A stretch of 64,000 bases of DNA, taken from NCBI GenBank assembly GCA_973895155.1, contig OZ316896.1, positions 9,486,001 to 9,550,000 of the forward strand. The letters run 5' to 3'. Of the stretch, positions 45,037-57,385 are shown piece by piece (positions within the stretch are counted from its first letter, which is position 1; each line of letters opens with the position of its first letter). A program made the position numbers and the translations under genes. The stretch is from Marsupella aquatica. Its lineage: Eukaryota; Marchantiophyta. The notes under the pieces were generated by a model. The model searched no databases. It was not told where the DNA came from and saw nothing but the letters and a program-made list of their open reading frames with translations.

Positions 45037-48000
45037 TCACAAAAAGCTATTCAGTCCCATGGCTACGAAGGAACAGATAATTAAATCTCGCAGCTCAGGA
45101 TGATTTCCTATTCCCAATAAATGAAACACCCCTTCTTCTTTGTTTCTTCGCCTTTGCCTGTAGATTGCAAGTACCTCTCCTGTCAATTCCACACAACACT
45201 TATACCAGACCTTAGTCTTGTGCTTCTTGCCTTCCAAGCTCAGCTTCCTCAGTTCCACTGGCTGCCCGATGCAATCCAGCTTCAGAATCATGTTGCTCAT
45301 TACCATTTCTCCCCTATATTTCTGATACTTTGGATTAGAATGCACTAAAAGTTCCCCAGCAGCCTTCTTCCTATTTTTACTAGAGTCTTGGTCGCCTGAA
45401 GATGGTTCATCCCGTTGGAGAAGTGCGTCGGCTTTTCGTTTGCCGCTTCCCATGGTTCTAGTGGCAGCATCTGGAAGGAAGCTGCGTATCTGATTGGAGC
45501 AAATGGGTCCGTTAAACAATAAACTTGTAGTATTTTAACCTACCACACCAAAGTTCATATAGCATTAGATTTAGCATCTCTCAATCCACGCTACGGTACC
45601 TTATTGAGTTAAGAACCACACCAATAGCCTCGTAACTCAAACATGAATGATATTAATGTCGTCTGCGGGGAACTCCATTTCGGGTTTGTTCTTTAGTGTA
45701 ACGATTGAATAGAGTTGTCCAGTACCATGGATCCTTCGACCAAGCAACAGATCTAACAGCTCGTCTGAGAAAACAATCTAAACAGCTTGCTCAGACCTCT
45801 GTTTTGAACCAAGTTATAATCTAGAATGCAACATGTCTTTAACCAGTAGAATCTGCAGGCAAGCCTAACAATGATTCATCATTTAAGTTTGAAGATGAAT
45901 CTTCTAATGATGCGTATTGAGGAACTCCGCACGGGATTTAAGATATAAGATAGCCGGAAGTCATCGATTCTCAAACGGTGACTCTGGAAACTCGAGAAAC
46001 CAGAGACATAGAGTGTCTGATCTGTGTGTGCAAAAAGTGCTGATAACAAGTAAATAGAAATGTATTATGATTAATAAAAAAACCAAGGTTCTCACCTGAG
46101 CCTGCTCAAAGCCGGAGACAATCAAGGCAGTCCTATTTTGGAGATCCGCCTCCTTGTTCGGATATCCAGGCACACCAATATTGAACACTTTGCCAGAGCT
46201 GCATTCAACAGATGCAGATAGTCTCTTAGCCCTATGGAACAACGAGTTGGGATTATTGAGCCAAGTTTGGACTTTGTAGACAACATTGATCTCAGAATCA
46301 CGAATCAAAAAGGTAATTTTGTCGCCAGTCAGAATGATAGAACGGTGATGACGGGCGGCTACAGTCAACTTATTAACTCCGTAGACAGGTCGGGAATGGG
46401 ACGATTCTGCCCTGTAAACAGTAACTTGCAAGGGGTTGCTGGATTGGTCATAGAGCTGCAAACAAAGAAATTCCATCAATGAAGACTTTTGCTAGTATGA
46501 AAGAATTGCGATTGGCAAAATTGCCATCTCACCAAACTCTCATTTTGAAAATAGAGACATTTGTAGAAATCTGAATAGAAGAAACTGTGAGCGGATGGTG
46601 AACGATATTGCAAGAAGTGGTCGGCACATTTACAAAACACCTTAGCCACATCTCAAAAAGAAATCTGAAATCGAATTTGACCATACCTGAGTGAAAGAAT
46701 TCTGATGACATATGTAAGGAGAATACTGACCTACTTGATTTCTCTAATCTTTCTCCAACGCGACATACCTCGTATGTTTTTCGAATCTCCTTCAGCAACG
46801 TTTTTGTTTCACTTATTTGATCGTTGAATTTCGTTTGAACGGCATCTTCTGCGGCACAAGTAAGCCGGCGGAACTTGAAGAGGAATATCGATAGTTGCTG
46901 GCGGGCTGAAACCTTTTCAACGAGTGCGTATGTTATAGATACTGAAACTTTGAGTTGGCTGAATATCCCACTGCGTTTCAGCGCCTCAGGATGGTACCTC
47001 TGCGTATACCCAGTTGCAATTGAAGGTATTACCACGGACATCATTATTACATTAATTTCTCACCTAAATTAACAAACACAAATTGCACTGCTTTCAATAA
47101 CTCACCTCCAAATCTTTGAGGGAAGTTAGCAATTTCAGGAGCGCTTCAAGGAGAAGCACATAATACTTTCTGTATCCATATCCCGCATCCAGCAAGCTCG
47201 TCAAAGTCTCACAGATAGTGTCGATTATAGTGGCGATGTCAACTCCACTATTCTGCTCATCGATCACATCCATAGAGCCTGACCAGAGGGCTGGTTTTCT
47301 GTTTCAAGAACAAACAAGGAAAAGTAAACCACTGCAAGGATAACCTAGATCAACATCGCCACAGCCATGGAGGAATTCGAAGCTTCAGACTTTTCTAACG
47401 TTGAAGGCCTTCCTGCATGAATGACTTGACAGACGTGGGGATTGCTGCAATCGCTGGGGGGGAAAGTTCTTCCCAGACACTCTCAAAAGCACATCATATT
47501 TCGGAGCTTAACATACTGGATTTCACATAAGCTAAGAAATTGTGCAGGTCCCTCGCAGAGAATCCTTGGCTACTGAACTGGATTTTCAATAAATAATACT
47601 ACATGAGTCTGTCAAAGGCACTTGTGGAAATGGGGCAAGCGAAGTTCGATGTCACGCATAAAAGTCCAATCTTATATGGTTGAAATATATATACGGGAGC
47701 TAGTTCACCCAATTACTATAATGTAAACCTCCAGCCTTAAGGGTCTTCAACCCCATGGTACTATATCCCACTTCATGGGAACCCGCCGATAAGTCTTTGT
47801 CCAATTGTACAGAATCTTCAACCCTTCAATCGTCTTGTGGAAGTCTGCAATGGAGTAGAAACATGAAGCCGTGCTTCGCGCACCATTTCCTACTGCACTG
47901 TTTAAACTTACCTTCTGCGTGCTGTGGACCAGGTGAGAGATCCCTAGGCTAGCCAAGGACTCTCATGAAAAGTTTTGGGATCGAGAAATGAACAATTTTA

Positions 48001-49815
48001 TGGAAAGACAGTCACACTAGCAATGGACGACTCCTTTGTGCCTCGAAGGACTCCTTTGTACCACGAACATCCATAGACCTTATTTTTACCAAACCAAACA
48101 GTACAGCTGATAGAGACAAGGATGTATAGAAGAAGACACGGAAGTCCACCTCAAATGACCAGCTGGAACGCTCAATTCCCGATTGAAACCCAAAATTCTC
48201 ATGAATCGCTAAGAACCAAGTCAGTTAAGAGAATGATGGCCAGCAACAACTCCGGTTCACTACACTAAGTGTCTCACCTTTACCTACTCTGCTTGACAGA
48301 AACACAGAATTGACATTCGATGCTCAATAGTCAAAAGTGCAAAATAAATGTTGCTCACGGCAAAAAACAAATACCTCCCTTTGTGCCACATTACTTTCAC
48401 ATGACACTCGAATGGCGTTGCCTTGCTGGGGTAGTACCACATGTGCCGATTTGAGCAAGGTTCCTTGGCCCGATTGGATCCCCGTGACTGTGAGCCACCT
48501 GCCTACATACCCCTACTATGTATTGGGTGGTACTTCCATTCGTGTTATAGGTATGAATGGCAACAGCGTCTGTTGAGGTTCTACAACCCTCAGACGACAG
48601 AAGCAACTGGAAAGACTTGCCAACAGAACCAAACTTACCTGCGAACGGTACTGGGCACCTGCTCCACATTGTCGCCGGATAGCTCGATCGAAGACAAGGA
48701 ACTTTCGGAATTCTGACCATCCTGCAGGGAACGACTCTCCTGTGAGATCTCAGCTGCTTCTTGTATCAGAATGCCCCGAATTTTCTGCCACTGGCACTCC
48801 AAGAATCGCTGCAGCTCCTGGCAGTTGACGTACAGCTGATTCATGGACGAGTCGTCGACCCTTTGTGAAAACCGACGATGTCATCAAAGCGATCACGCAC
48901 CATTCATCCCAGGTGATACAGAACTCGCCTCTCCGAACTGCTGGCCGAGTTCCTTCAGTACAACTGGATATCCAAAAAATGCCTGATCAATTTGTATGAA
49001 CTTCCTCAACAGATGGAATCCTGAATGGCATACTCTTATGTCCCATCAAGTCCTCTCGCACTCGGCGCTGGGAACGTTGGCGAAACTTGGCGAACCAAAC
49101 ACACAGACGTCCTGCTCTAGCCCGGTAGCATCTCCCAAACGCTCAAAAGCATGTGACCTTAACTAGCTCAACTTCTTTAAGTGCTTTGCGTGGGTGCACG
49201 TGCTACACGCCCATTCAGTCGACGTCCAAGGAGCCACTGAGACAACTCAGTCTTTGTTCTGTCACTATCACATGGCCAGGAATGTACATTAGCAAGTTAG
49301 CTCCCTCCACTATTGCCTCATGTGCAGCTTACAGTTTGCTCGCCTTGCTAGCTTTGTTTCTGCTGCTGCTCCTGCCGTGGTCCGGAATGGATAAAAGTGA
49401 CAGGGTCAGAAACTTGTAGCCTGAATGGGCTTGCCAAACCTCGGACACCTGGGTGGCAGAGTGCTGCTGCTGCTGCTGCTGCTTCCGAATAGCAGCAGCA
49501 GGAGACGACTGCGCACACTGGAGAAGATTTGATGAGCGAAGAAAAAGTAGAATCATGTCTGCGAAAAAGTTCAACGCTCGAGTAATGAAGCAGAAGAAAA
49601 TGCAGATTAAATCGTCTCCATGTCGTTCCCATTGCGACTTCAGTACCGCTAGATCTACAATTGTCAAACGATCCTTCGCCTGGGCCTGATGTGGGCCCAG
49701 CCTTCATTTCACTCCCTCCCTCTTGAGAAGCATTATTACTGTCCCACGACCACATCACACAACTCCATTGGCCAATTTCTTCCACCTCTGAATTCGACGG
49801 GCATGAATTCAACAT
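45037..49815 (-). CDS. Seven-exon host gene, predicted helical protein of ~630 residues, family unknown
   Basis: Exons on the minus strand: 49815-49449, 49020-48920, 48835-48639, 47298-47106, 46999-46769, 46455-46096 and 45489-45037 (stop TGA). Introns 3-6 have clear GT-AG ends (GTAAGT, GTGAGT, GTATGT, GTGAGA; acceptors such as TTTGTTTGCAG). The intron 1 and 2 donors (GTGTCC, GTATCA) are weaker. Phases of all exons agree. Exon 1 is least sure: it is low in complexity and holds a CTG/CAG run. Exons 2-3 are helical (LLRKFIQIDQAFFGYPVVL). Exons 4-5 form Leu-rich amphipathic helices (YYVLLLEALLKLLTSLKDLE), faintly like RPW8/HeLo-type bundles. Exons 6-7 hold beta-like segments ending HPELRDLIICSFVAMGL, faintly like the tubby/LURP-one fold. 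Exon 7 also has GSGKRKAD and KNRKKAA. Both likenesses are guesses. Confidence 0.7.
49460..49500 (-). repeat. CAG/CTG trinucleotide run in putative exon 1
   Basis: A CTG run (about 49462-49481 on the plus strand) encodes alanines in the frame that splices in phase to exon 2, or glutamines in the next frame. Length variation here could change or break the N-terminus. Confidence 0.6.
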
Positions 49816-49903
49816 CTCTCCTGGTCAGTTGACATTTCCCTCTCTCCCACCCGTATAATTACAAGACAGTCATGTCGCAGAGTCATCCTCCCTCACAATT
49901 ATT

Positions 49904-50065
49904 GCGCCCAGATCATGACTCTTTTCTTCGCATCACCTTCTTTCGTCTCACCATCATTGCGCCCAGCTCATGAATCTTTTCTTCTCATCACCTTCTTTCG
50001 TCTCACCATCATTGCGCCCAGCTCATGAATCTTTTCTCATCACATTCTTTCGTCTCACCATCATT
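49904..50065 (-). repeat. 3 x 55-bp tandem repeat upstream of the seven-exon gene
   Basis: Units 49904-49958, 49959-50013 and 50014-50065 (the last 3 bp shorter) start GCGCCCAG and share TCATGA-TCTTTTCTTC and TTCTTTCGTCTCACCATCAT. They lie about 90 bases upstream of the proposed start codon, so they may be part of the promoter or 5' leader. Confidence 0.88.
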
Positions 50066-50370
50066 TCTTCCATCAAAGAGGCATTACTTTCTCGTCGCGC
50101 CTGTGCTCTCCACATCCTGAGCTTGGTCATCATTTTGTATCATTTTGTCAGAATTTATCTCTGAAGCTACGACGAAAACGAGTTATGGAGACGAATGATG
50201 GATACTTTACTCTTGCGGGCGAAATGGCGTCCCGCTCTCTATAATAATGCTGCACGGTAAATGTACAGGGGCCGTCACTGGCATAGTGGCATGGTCTACT
50301 GGGCACTCCTTTATTATTAGGGTCCCCATCGAGTGTGGCAAACCTTTCCATATATGTTTATGGTCCTTGT
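50066..50370. other. Short spacer before copia C
   Basis: Nothing recognisable. The last bases before the LTR are CCTTGT. Confidence 0.4.
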
Positions 50371-50497
50371 TGTAAAGATATAATGAATGAATGATGTGTA
50401 TAGAATGTAGAAAGTCTGATACATATGGTTGTGTTGGGTGACTGGGTGATCCGGTCAACGGATGTGTTGGTCTAGTTGTAGCAGGTAGAGTCTAACA
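50371..50497 (-). repeat. Copia C 3' LTR
   Basis: 127 bp, TGTAAAGATA...TCTAACA on the plus strand. It differs from the other LTR at two positions (AAAGTC/AACGTC and AGTTGTA/AGTCGTA). Confidence 0.95.
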
Positions 50498-50508
50498 CTC
50501 CCCCTTGA
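50498..50508 (-). promoter_or_regulatory. Copia C polypurine tract
   Basis: Reads AAGGGGGAG on the minus strand, immediately before the 3' LTR. Confidence 0.85.
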
Positions 50509-50798
50509 GTATATAGTGGTAACTATGTAGACAATGTAGACTAGACCTATCATATCATGCCGATAGAATATATATGATATGGGTACAAGCGAGGTAGACT
50601 GCCTCGTTAAAAAACCTTTATCAACTCTAGCAAAATAAAAATCTATCGGTGTAACAGAGAAAAAGTTTGAGTGCTAAAGGAAAAAGAGTGCAGCCTAACA
50701 ATCCTCGTCGTAATAAGTATCAATACTATATAAAGTTAGATGCTATAGTAAATCTAGTTTCAGCATCTGTCTTGAGAATAAGTCGTCAGTAGTATCAA

Positions 50799-53700
50799 TC
50801 ACGGTGTAGCAGCAGCCTCCACAGTCATCATGCGTCGCACGCTCCGCAGTCCAATCGCCTGGCAGTGTCGGTGATGAACGGCCGGCGATAGTGATTTGGT
50901 GAAGAGATCCGCACAGTTGTCTGCACTTGAAATCTGCAAAATATTGATCTCTGTTCCATGTAACTCATGGGTGTAGAAAAACTTCGGAGCTATGTGCTTC
51001 ACTCGGTCGCCTTTGATGAATCCTTTCGTGATCTGCTGTATACATGTTGCGTTATCCTCAAAGATATTAGTAGGCTTCGTTAGTGTTGGTAGGCCGCATT
51101 TAGTATTGATATGGTTTATAAAAGATCGTAACCAAACAGCTTCGTGACTAGCCTCATGTAGAGCTAAAATCTCTGAGTGATTCGATGAGGTTGCTGTTAG
51201 GGTCTGTTTCACGCTTTTCCAAGAAAAAATGGTACCTCCTATAGTAAAAACATATCCGGTTTGAGATTTGGCAGTGTTAGTGTCGGAAAGATATCCGGCA
51301 TCCGCATATCCTATGAGTTTGTGGTTTGCACCAAATGGGTAAAATAACCCGGTATCAGTGGTGCCACGCAAGTACCTAAATATGTGTTGAACTCCATTCC
51401 AGTGTCTGGCTGTGGGGGTTGCACTATGCCTAGCTAGTAAGTTAACTGCAAATGCAATGTCTGGTCGAGTCTGATTTGCTAGATACATTAATGCTCCTAT
51501 CGCGGAAAGATATGAAGTTTCCGGTCCTAATAGTGGTTCGTGTTCTTCGCGTTTGCGAAAAACATCAGTGTTGTTTTCTAATGAGCGTACCATCATTGGA
51601 GATGTTAATGGGTGTACTAAGTTCATATTGAACTATTTTAGGATCTTTTCAATTTGTGTTGTCTGATGGAGCATCATGCCAGTGGGTAGGATCTCTAGTT
51701 GTAAACCTAAACAAAAGTTTGTATGGCCAAGGTCTTTCATCTCAAATGCTGTTTTGAGACGGGTAATAGTATCTTCTGTAATTTGGGGTGTCCCAAATAT
51801 GTTTAAGTCATCGACGTAAATAGAAACGATGACATATTCGTCGTCCACGTGTTTAATAAATAAACATGGGGTAATTGTATCATGGGAAAACCATGGAAAT
51901 CATCTCATCAGTGAATCTTTGATGCCATACTCTGCCACTTTGTTTCAGGCCATATAATGCCTTCAACACGCAGATAGCTAGTCCGTGGCGAGTATGCCGT
52001 ATGGCTGACACAGGGGTGTTATTTTGATGAGTTACATGTATAGATGACACACGAGGTGTAACTTGATGTGTTTGGTTGATAATCTTATGTAAATATGGAA
52101 TATGCAATGTAGCGCCAGGAGCTAAAGCTCGACGACGTTCCTCCAACTCGGGAGGTGATCGCATGTATAGACAAGTGTCTAAAGTTCCATATAAATATGC
52201 GGTCGCGACATCCAGTTGTCACATCTTAAGTTTGTGGAAAATGGCAAATCCGATAAGGTATCGAAATGTTGTGTTGTCCATAACCGGTGAGTAAGTTTCA
52301 TCATAATGGATTCCCGGTTGTTGGGTAAATCCTTTCCCTACCAAACGTGCTTTGTGGCGTACAACCTGGCCTTTATCAATTTTTTTTGTTGACGAAGGTC
52401 CACTTGTAGCCAATGAGGTGTACGTCTCTTGGTGTTGGCTCAACTGGACCAAAAGTATGTCTGCTTATTAGGGAATCTAATTCTCCATTGATAGCTTTTT
52501 GTCATTCAGGTCAATCTGGTCTGTTTTGGCATTCTAAGATGGAGATTGGTTCAGGTGTATCGTCATTGATATGTGTTGTCACCATTAATACAAAAGCATC
52601 ATCTATTGAAGTAGTAGTTCTATCCCATATTGCACCGGTGTGTGCGTAGTGGATAGAGATCTCTTCATGAGTTGTAGAGTCAGTATGATCGACATCAGGT
52701 GAAGGAGGGATAGATGAACCACACCTTCTTGGTTGTTTATCTTTTGATCCCAAGGGTCTGCCATGTTGGCACGAGGTTGGGATGTACTTGCTGGCTCACT
52801 TGATAATTCGATGCGGGCGGATGCTCTCGCAGCTGGAATGTGTGAGCGTGTAACTTGTGATGTATCGACAAAAGCGTCGGGAAGTTCCTCCACGATCTTG
52901 TGGAGTTGAAAAATTCTCTGAACTTCTTTCTCCCCCTGATTGGTTCTAAGGTCTTGCCAAAATGGCGAATGTCTCTCCCACTCCAAAGGTGGGAGTGGAT
53001 GTTCAGGGGTGATGAGTGGTGGATAAATATGCTTATCAAAATGGCAATCTAAAAATATGGCTTTAAAAACGTCACCTGTTGTAGGCTACATATATCGGAT
53101 GATGGACGGTGAGTCCAATCCAATGTATATCCCCAACTATTGTTGGGGTCCCATCTTGGTTCATTTGGGTGGAGTAATGGGGACCATTACTTGACATCCA
53201 AATGAACGAAGATGGGATAGATCGGGTTTGATACCGTTAGCAATTTGGTATGGGCTGTAAGTATTAAAAGTTGATGGACGGTATTGAATTAATGCATTAG
53301 CCTGTAATATGGCATGTCCCCATACTGAGACGGGGAGTTTCGACTGCATTAGTAGTGGGCGTGCAATTAGCTGAAGGCATTTAATGACAGCTTCAGCTAA
53401 TCCATTCTGGAAATGCACATGGGGTACGGAATATTGTACGTCAATGCCGAGTGATGTACAAAATTCGTCAAATGTTTCAGATGTGAATTCCCCTACATTG
53501 TCCACCCTTAGTGTCTTAATGGGGTGATAGGGAAATTGTGACTTCACGCGCAAAATTTGCGCCAAGATGCGAGGCATAACCATGTTCCTCATTGAAAGTA
53601 GGGTCACATTTGACCATTTGGTTGATGCATCAATCAGTACCATAAAGTAGCGGAATGGTCCGCTCGGTGGGTTAATTGGCCCGCAAACATCCGCATGTAT

Positions 53701-55766
53701 GATGTCCAGGAATTTTGGTATCTTGGTTGACAATTTTGATGTCGTGGGCCTTGTTATTAATTTGCCGCGTGAGCATGCAGTGCATGGGGTGCTAGCTGAA
53801 ATGTGGCGCTCATGGGTCTCACTATATGGGGACCTCCCCATCGCCTGCGACGTTTTTAGGCCTCAGACCCCCTAAAATGTAAGAATTTTTTTTATTTTTT
53901 AACCCCTATAAAATTGGAATATTCTTGGAATATTCTAAAAATTGGATTAAAAAGACCCTAATGTTCTTACAAGTCTCAAAATTGAATTTAAAAGATCCTA
54001 TTGTTCTTCTACAAAAATTCTTAAGTCTTCCCTTAGAACCAATAAAATGATCATATCCTTCGTCGCACGTGATATGCCATTTTTGTGGAAGTGAAACCCC
54101 CGAGATGTGGCGTATATTGGTTGGAATGCCGCGTGAATTCTTAATAATTTTTCTTAGCATGGATTGACCGGGGTGGCCGAGGCGTGCATGCCAGAGCGTG
54201 GGCAATTCACTTGATTGTGCATTGTTATGCAAACATTCAATTTGAGTTATGTAAAACTTGCATGGGTACGAGAAAAGAGTTTCTTTAATGATTTTCCCCG
54301 TAGGGGTATTTTCAACCAAGTGGATTACTTCCTGGTCTTTTGTATCGCCTGTCTGGACGTGGAGTCCATTTGCTCGTATATCTCTAAAACTGAGGAGATT
54401 ACGGGTTGCATTCGGGGCAAAGATAGCTGATTCTATCTGGATTTCTGTACCCTGCGGGAGTCTAATAGAAGCTGGGCTGAAGCCCTCTTCTATTTGGCTA
54501 GGGCCATTGATAGTGGTCAGTGATCTACGTGAAGGTGTGATCTTGTGGACAAGGTGTCTATCTCGAAGGATAGTATGCGTAGTTGCGCTATCAATAATGC
54601 ATGTGCTGGGACTATTTAGGTCTGGGATGGTGGAGCTACTCGCCACTAAATGTGCCTCGGGTTGCTCAGGTGTGTCTGAAAAATCTTGAAATAAGTCTCT
54701 GGATTCCATAAACGCCCCATGGGTCTCACAGGGTGGTGCCCTAGGGTTTTGGCCATCTTTTAGGGATTGTTGGTGTAAATCTCTAAGATACTGTGGAATC
54801 CTATAGTTGCGGGCCAGATGGTTGGTCATGCCACATTCGTGGCATCTTGGTCGTTCTTGCTGTGGTCGAGGTTGAGGCCGATCACTTCGGCGGTCATTAT
54901 GGTATCTCCTTCCACCTCATCCGCGTCCTTGGCCGCGTGTGAAGTTGTTGCAAAAACTCTGTTGTTGTGGGCGCCCATTTGGGCGACCTCTAAAGGCCCG
55001 TCGAAATGCACCGCGCTGCGGGCATTGGTTGAAGAAACTCCCCTTGTGGGGGGGTGTTTCTCCTATTGCCATTCTTGGTGCGCTCGACACCCTACCTTGA
55101 TGTGGAGGGTCGAGCGTGGTCTATGTGATGTATTTCTTGCTGTGGTCCTGGGGTTAGCGTGCCCGCAGGACGTTTCCTGGAGTTAACTAAAAGGAGCTCT
55201 TGGTTCCTTTCTGTGACTAGGAGGTGGGCGATAAGCTCTGAGTATTGGGCAAACTTCATATTCCTATACTGGGTTGATAGAAGCACGTTCGAGGAGTGGA
55301 ACGTGGACAAGGTCTTTTCTAGCAAGTCATTGTCCGTGACTGGTTTGCCACAGAGTGCAAGGGTTGAAGTGATTCTGAAGAGCTCGCTATTGTAGGTTGA
55401 AATAGATGTAAAGTCCTGGACCCGTAGGTTTAGCCATTCTTGCCTGGCTCTAGGTAGTTCGACCAATTTTTGGTGGTCGAATCGGGTCTAAAGCGCTGTC
55501 CATAGTTTGCGAGGGGTTGAGAGATGCATGTATTGTCTTTGCAGGAACCTATGGATATGGCGTCTAAGAGATACTAGGGCCTTGGATTCATTGGCTTTGG
55601 TTAACGGGTCTGGTTGGGGTTCGTCAACTAGTATGGGTTGAGCGATTCCTATAGCGGGGAGTGGGGTTAAGGAGGTCAGGTTCTCCTTTAGGCTCATGGA
55701 CCACTTGAGGTAATTGTTACCATCGATTTCTAAAGCTGGGAAAGTCAATTTCTCCAGGTTGGCCAT
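50799..55766 (-). pseudogene. Copia C gag-pol (broken, with inserted MITE)
   Basis: Gag starts at 55766 and breaks at about 55488. The CCHC knuckle is read near 54850. Protease carries CIIDSATTHTILRD. The MITE splits the GAG-pre-integrase/integrase junction at 53809-54104. Integrase (53841-53161) keeps HADVCGPINPPSGPF, RVDNVGEF and NGLAEAVIK with the catalytic glutamate. Reverse transcriptase is in several frames (52452-51633) and keeps YVDD at about 51807-51818. RNase H (51626-50799) is one open frame with IGYADAGYLSD, SSNHSEILALHEA and ADLFTKSL. The frame changes between about 53160 and 51630 are the main lesions. It is less damaged than copia B. Confidence 0.92.
53809..54104. mobile_element. 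MITE copy 1, inside copia C
   Basis: 296 bp, bounded by the 8-bp direct repeat ATGTGGCG (53801-53808 and 54105-54112). Terminal inverted repeats are CTCATGGGTCTCACT and the complement of GTGAAACCCCCGAG. The interior is A/T-rich and contains GGAATATTC repeats; it aligns with 58990-59295. An 8-bp duplication suggests hAT or a related superfamily, although the CTC...GAG ends are not typical hAT ends. Confidence 0.88.
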
Positions 55767-57243
55767 CGGGGGTGGTGGCTAGGTTCCTTTTAATGGTAAT
55801 TGGGGCTTATGTTCTAGTAAGTATAGTAAAAGTCGACAAAGCACATTGATGCTGCATGCATGGTGGGTTGGGTTGAGGAGAGCATGCAGATCTGTAGTTC
55901 AATTTTAGGGTTTGCACTTAGGAATTAGGTTTTCTTTGTAAATGTATAACTGCACATTCTTCTGTGTATTTTAGGATTCCTTTGTATTGGTGATGCAGTT
56001 ATACAGTTGTGCACTTATGGGTTGCAGTTATAGTTAAGTGTGATTCTTCCTTTCTCAGTTCTAGTTTCTTTGGAGATAAGTTGCACTTAGAGATGGATGG
56101 GCGGTTATTTGCACTTAAATGGTTAATTTCATAGGTTTCTTTGTGTGCAGGAAATGGCTTTATAAATCTGTGCAATTGAGGAGGGTGGTATGCTTATCGG
56201 GTTTCCCTCGTTGTTCTGCCTTGCGTTGTTGCGCAATTTGACGCCTCCGTGTTATGCCCGATCTTCACTTGTTCTCGCTTGGCAGCCCCGGTTCCTCTTT
56301 GGTTGCACACCGATCTTCTTTGTGCTTGTGCTCTCGGTCTCGTGGAGTGGCCACGGTTTATGTCAGGCTGGCTTCGATCGTTCTTACTTCGATGCCTTCC
56401 ATTGGTTTTGATATGTGAGCTTCCTCCTTCGATCTCTAGCTTTCTTTGTGCCCCTTAAGATCTCGTCTTCCTTCACTCCGAGTTCTGTCTTGCTACTTTT
56501 GTTTCGCTCCCCTTCGAAGGTTCCCTGAGATTATCAATTTTATGTTGGGAAATAAGTAAGTGGCGATCGGTAGCCAATCTGCCGTCCTCTCTCCACTTTG
56601 ATTCATAGAGTTAAATGTGAGTGAAGGGGCGTAGCGCCGATAGGTCACAGGCTTTGTTCTTCGAGTGAACCTTACGCTCTACCTTGAGCTTATCTGATCT
56701 TTGTGTCAATTACTCTACTTCCGCTTTGACAAGATTGCAAATTTTGGTCTTCTTCCTTTTGGTGGCTCGTGCATTCTTCTTCTCAGGGTTACTTTTTGTT
56801 TTGTTTTGTTGTCTGTTCCTTGGTGTGTATTTCCTTGTCGGGGATTCAGTTTCCTTCTGTCCTTGCTTGTTCTTTCCTGCTATTCCAACCGGTGCGTCTG
56901 ATCTCTTACTTGCTATCGGTGCCTTTCGTGGTCCAGACTTTCAATTATGCTCTGGCGTTTTCTCTCGTAAAGATATCCTCTCTTAAGTTCTGTCTTCTCT
57001 CGCTGCCTTGTTGATCTATTGCATCCCCTTTAGGCGATCGGGCTTGGTCCTTATCAATTTACTTTCTCCCCTCGATAGTCTCCTTCTGCGCTATTGGGAT
57101 CATGTTTCAGATTCAATTGCACTTTTCAAGGCGTTTTTCCTCTCTTCTCTCAGAGGGTTCATGTTTGATTCTCGATCCCTGTTTCTTGTAGTCTCCATAG
57201 CCCTTCAAAAATTTCCTAGCCTCCTTGCTCAGCCTCGGAGAGG
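55767..57243 (-). other. Copia C leader
   Basis: Between primer-binding site and gag, about 1.5 kb. Both ends align with the copia B leader, but the GC-rich block with the 1,210-codon ORF is absent. Plus-strand open frames here (for example 56684-57253) are antisense to the element, T-rich and without motifs. I see no gene. Confidence 0.65.
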
Positions 57244-57258
57244 CTCGTGCTGATAACG
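57244..57258 (-). promoter_or_regulatory. Copia C primer-binding site
   Basis: On the minus strand CGTTATCAGCACGAG follows the 5' LTR directly, identical over all 15 bases to the copia B site, although the two LTRs have diverged widely. Confidence 0.8.
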
Positions 57259-57385
57259 TGTAAAGATATAATGAATGAATGATGTGTATAGAATGTAGAA
57301 CGTCTGATACATATGGTTGTGTTGGGTGACTGGGTGATCCGGTCAACGGATGTGTTGGTCTAGTCGTAGCAGGTAGAGTCTAACA
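57259..57385 (-). repeat. Copia C 5' LTR
   Basis: 127 bp; two mismatches to 50371-50497. TG...CA ends are intact. Confidence 0.95.

Larger units (their letters stand above)
50371..57385 (-). mobile_element. Copia C: Ty1/copia retrotransposon, relative of copia B
   Basis: The element is 7,015 bp, or about 6.7 kb without an inserted MITE. LTRs 50371-50497 and 57259-57385 are 127 bp with two mismatches. On the minus strand it has a primer-binding site identical to copia B, a ~1.5-kb leader, gag starting MANLEKLTFPALEIDGNNYL, the copia-order pol, and a polypurine tract. Pol is closely similar to that of copia B, while the LTRs share only part of their sequence (TGTTAGACTCTACCT and TTGACCGGA-C). 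The flanking five bases (CTTGT and CCTGC) do not match, so the target duplication is missing or altered. Several frame breaks make it defective, but its YVDD and integrase glutamate are intact. Confidence 0.93.

Noticed and set aside
49453-49689. Plus-strand frame with a cysteine run
   Set aside because: It is the antisense of the CAG/CTG run in the minus-strand gene; no homology or splice context.
56684-57253. Plus-strand hydrophobic frames in the copia C leader
   Set aside because: They are antisense to the element, T-rich and not conserved in the copia B leader.
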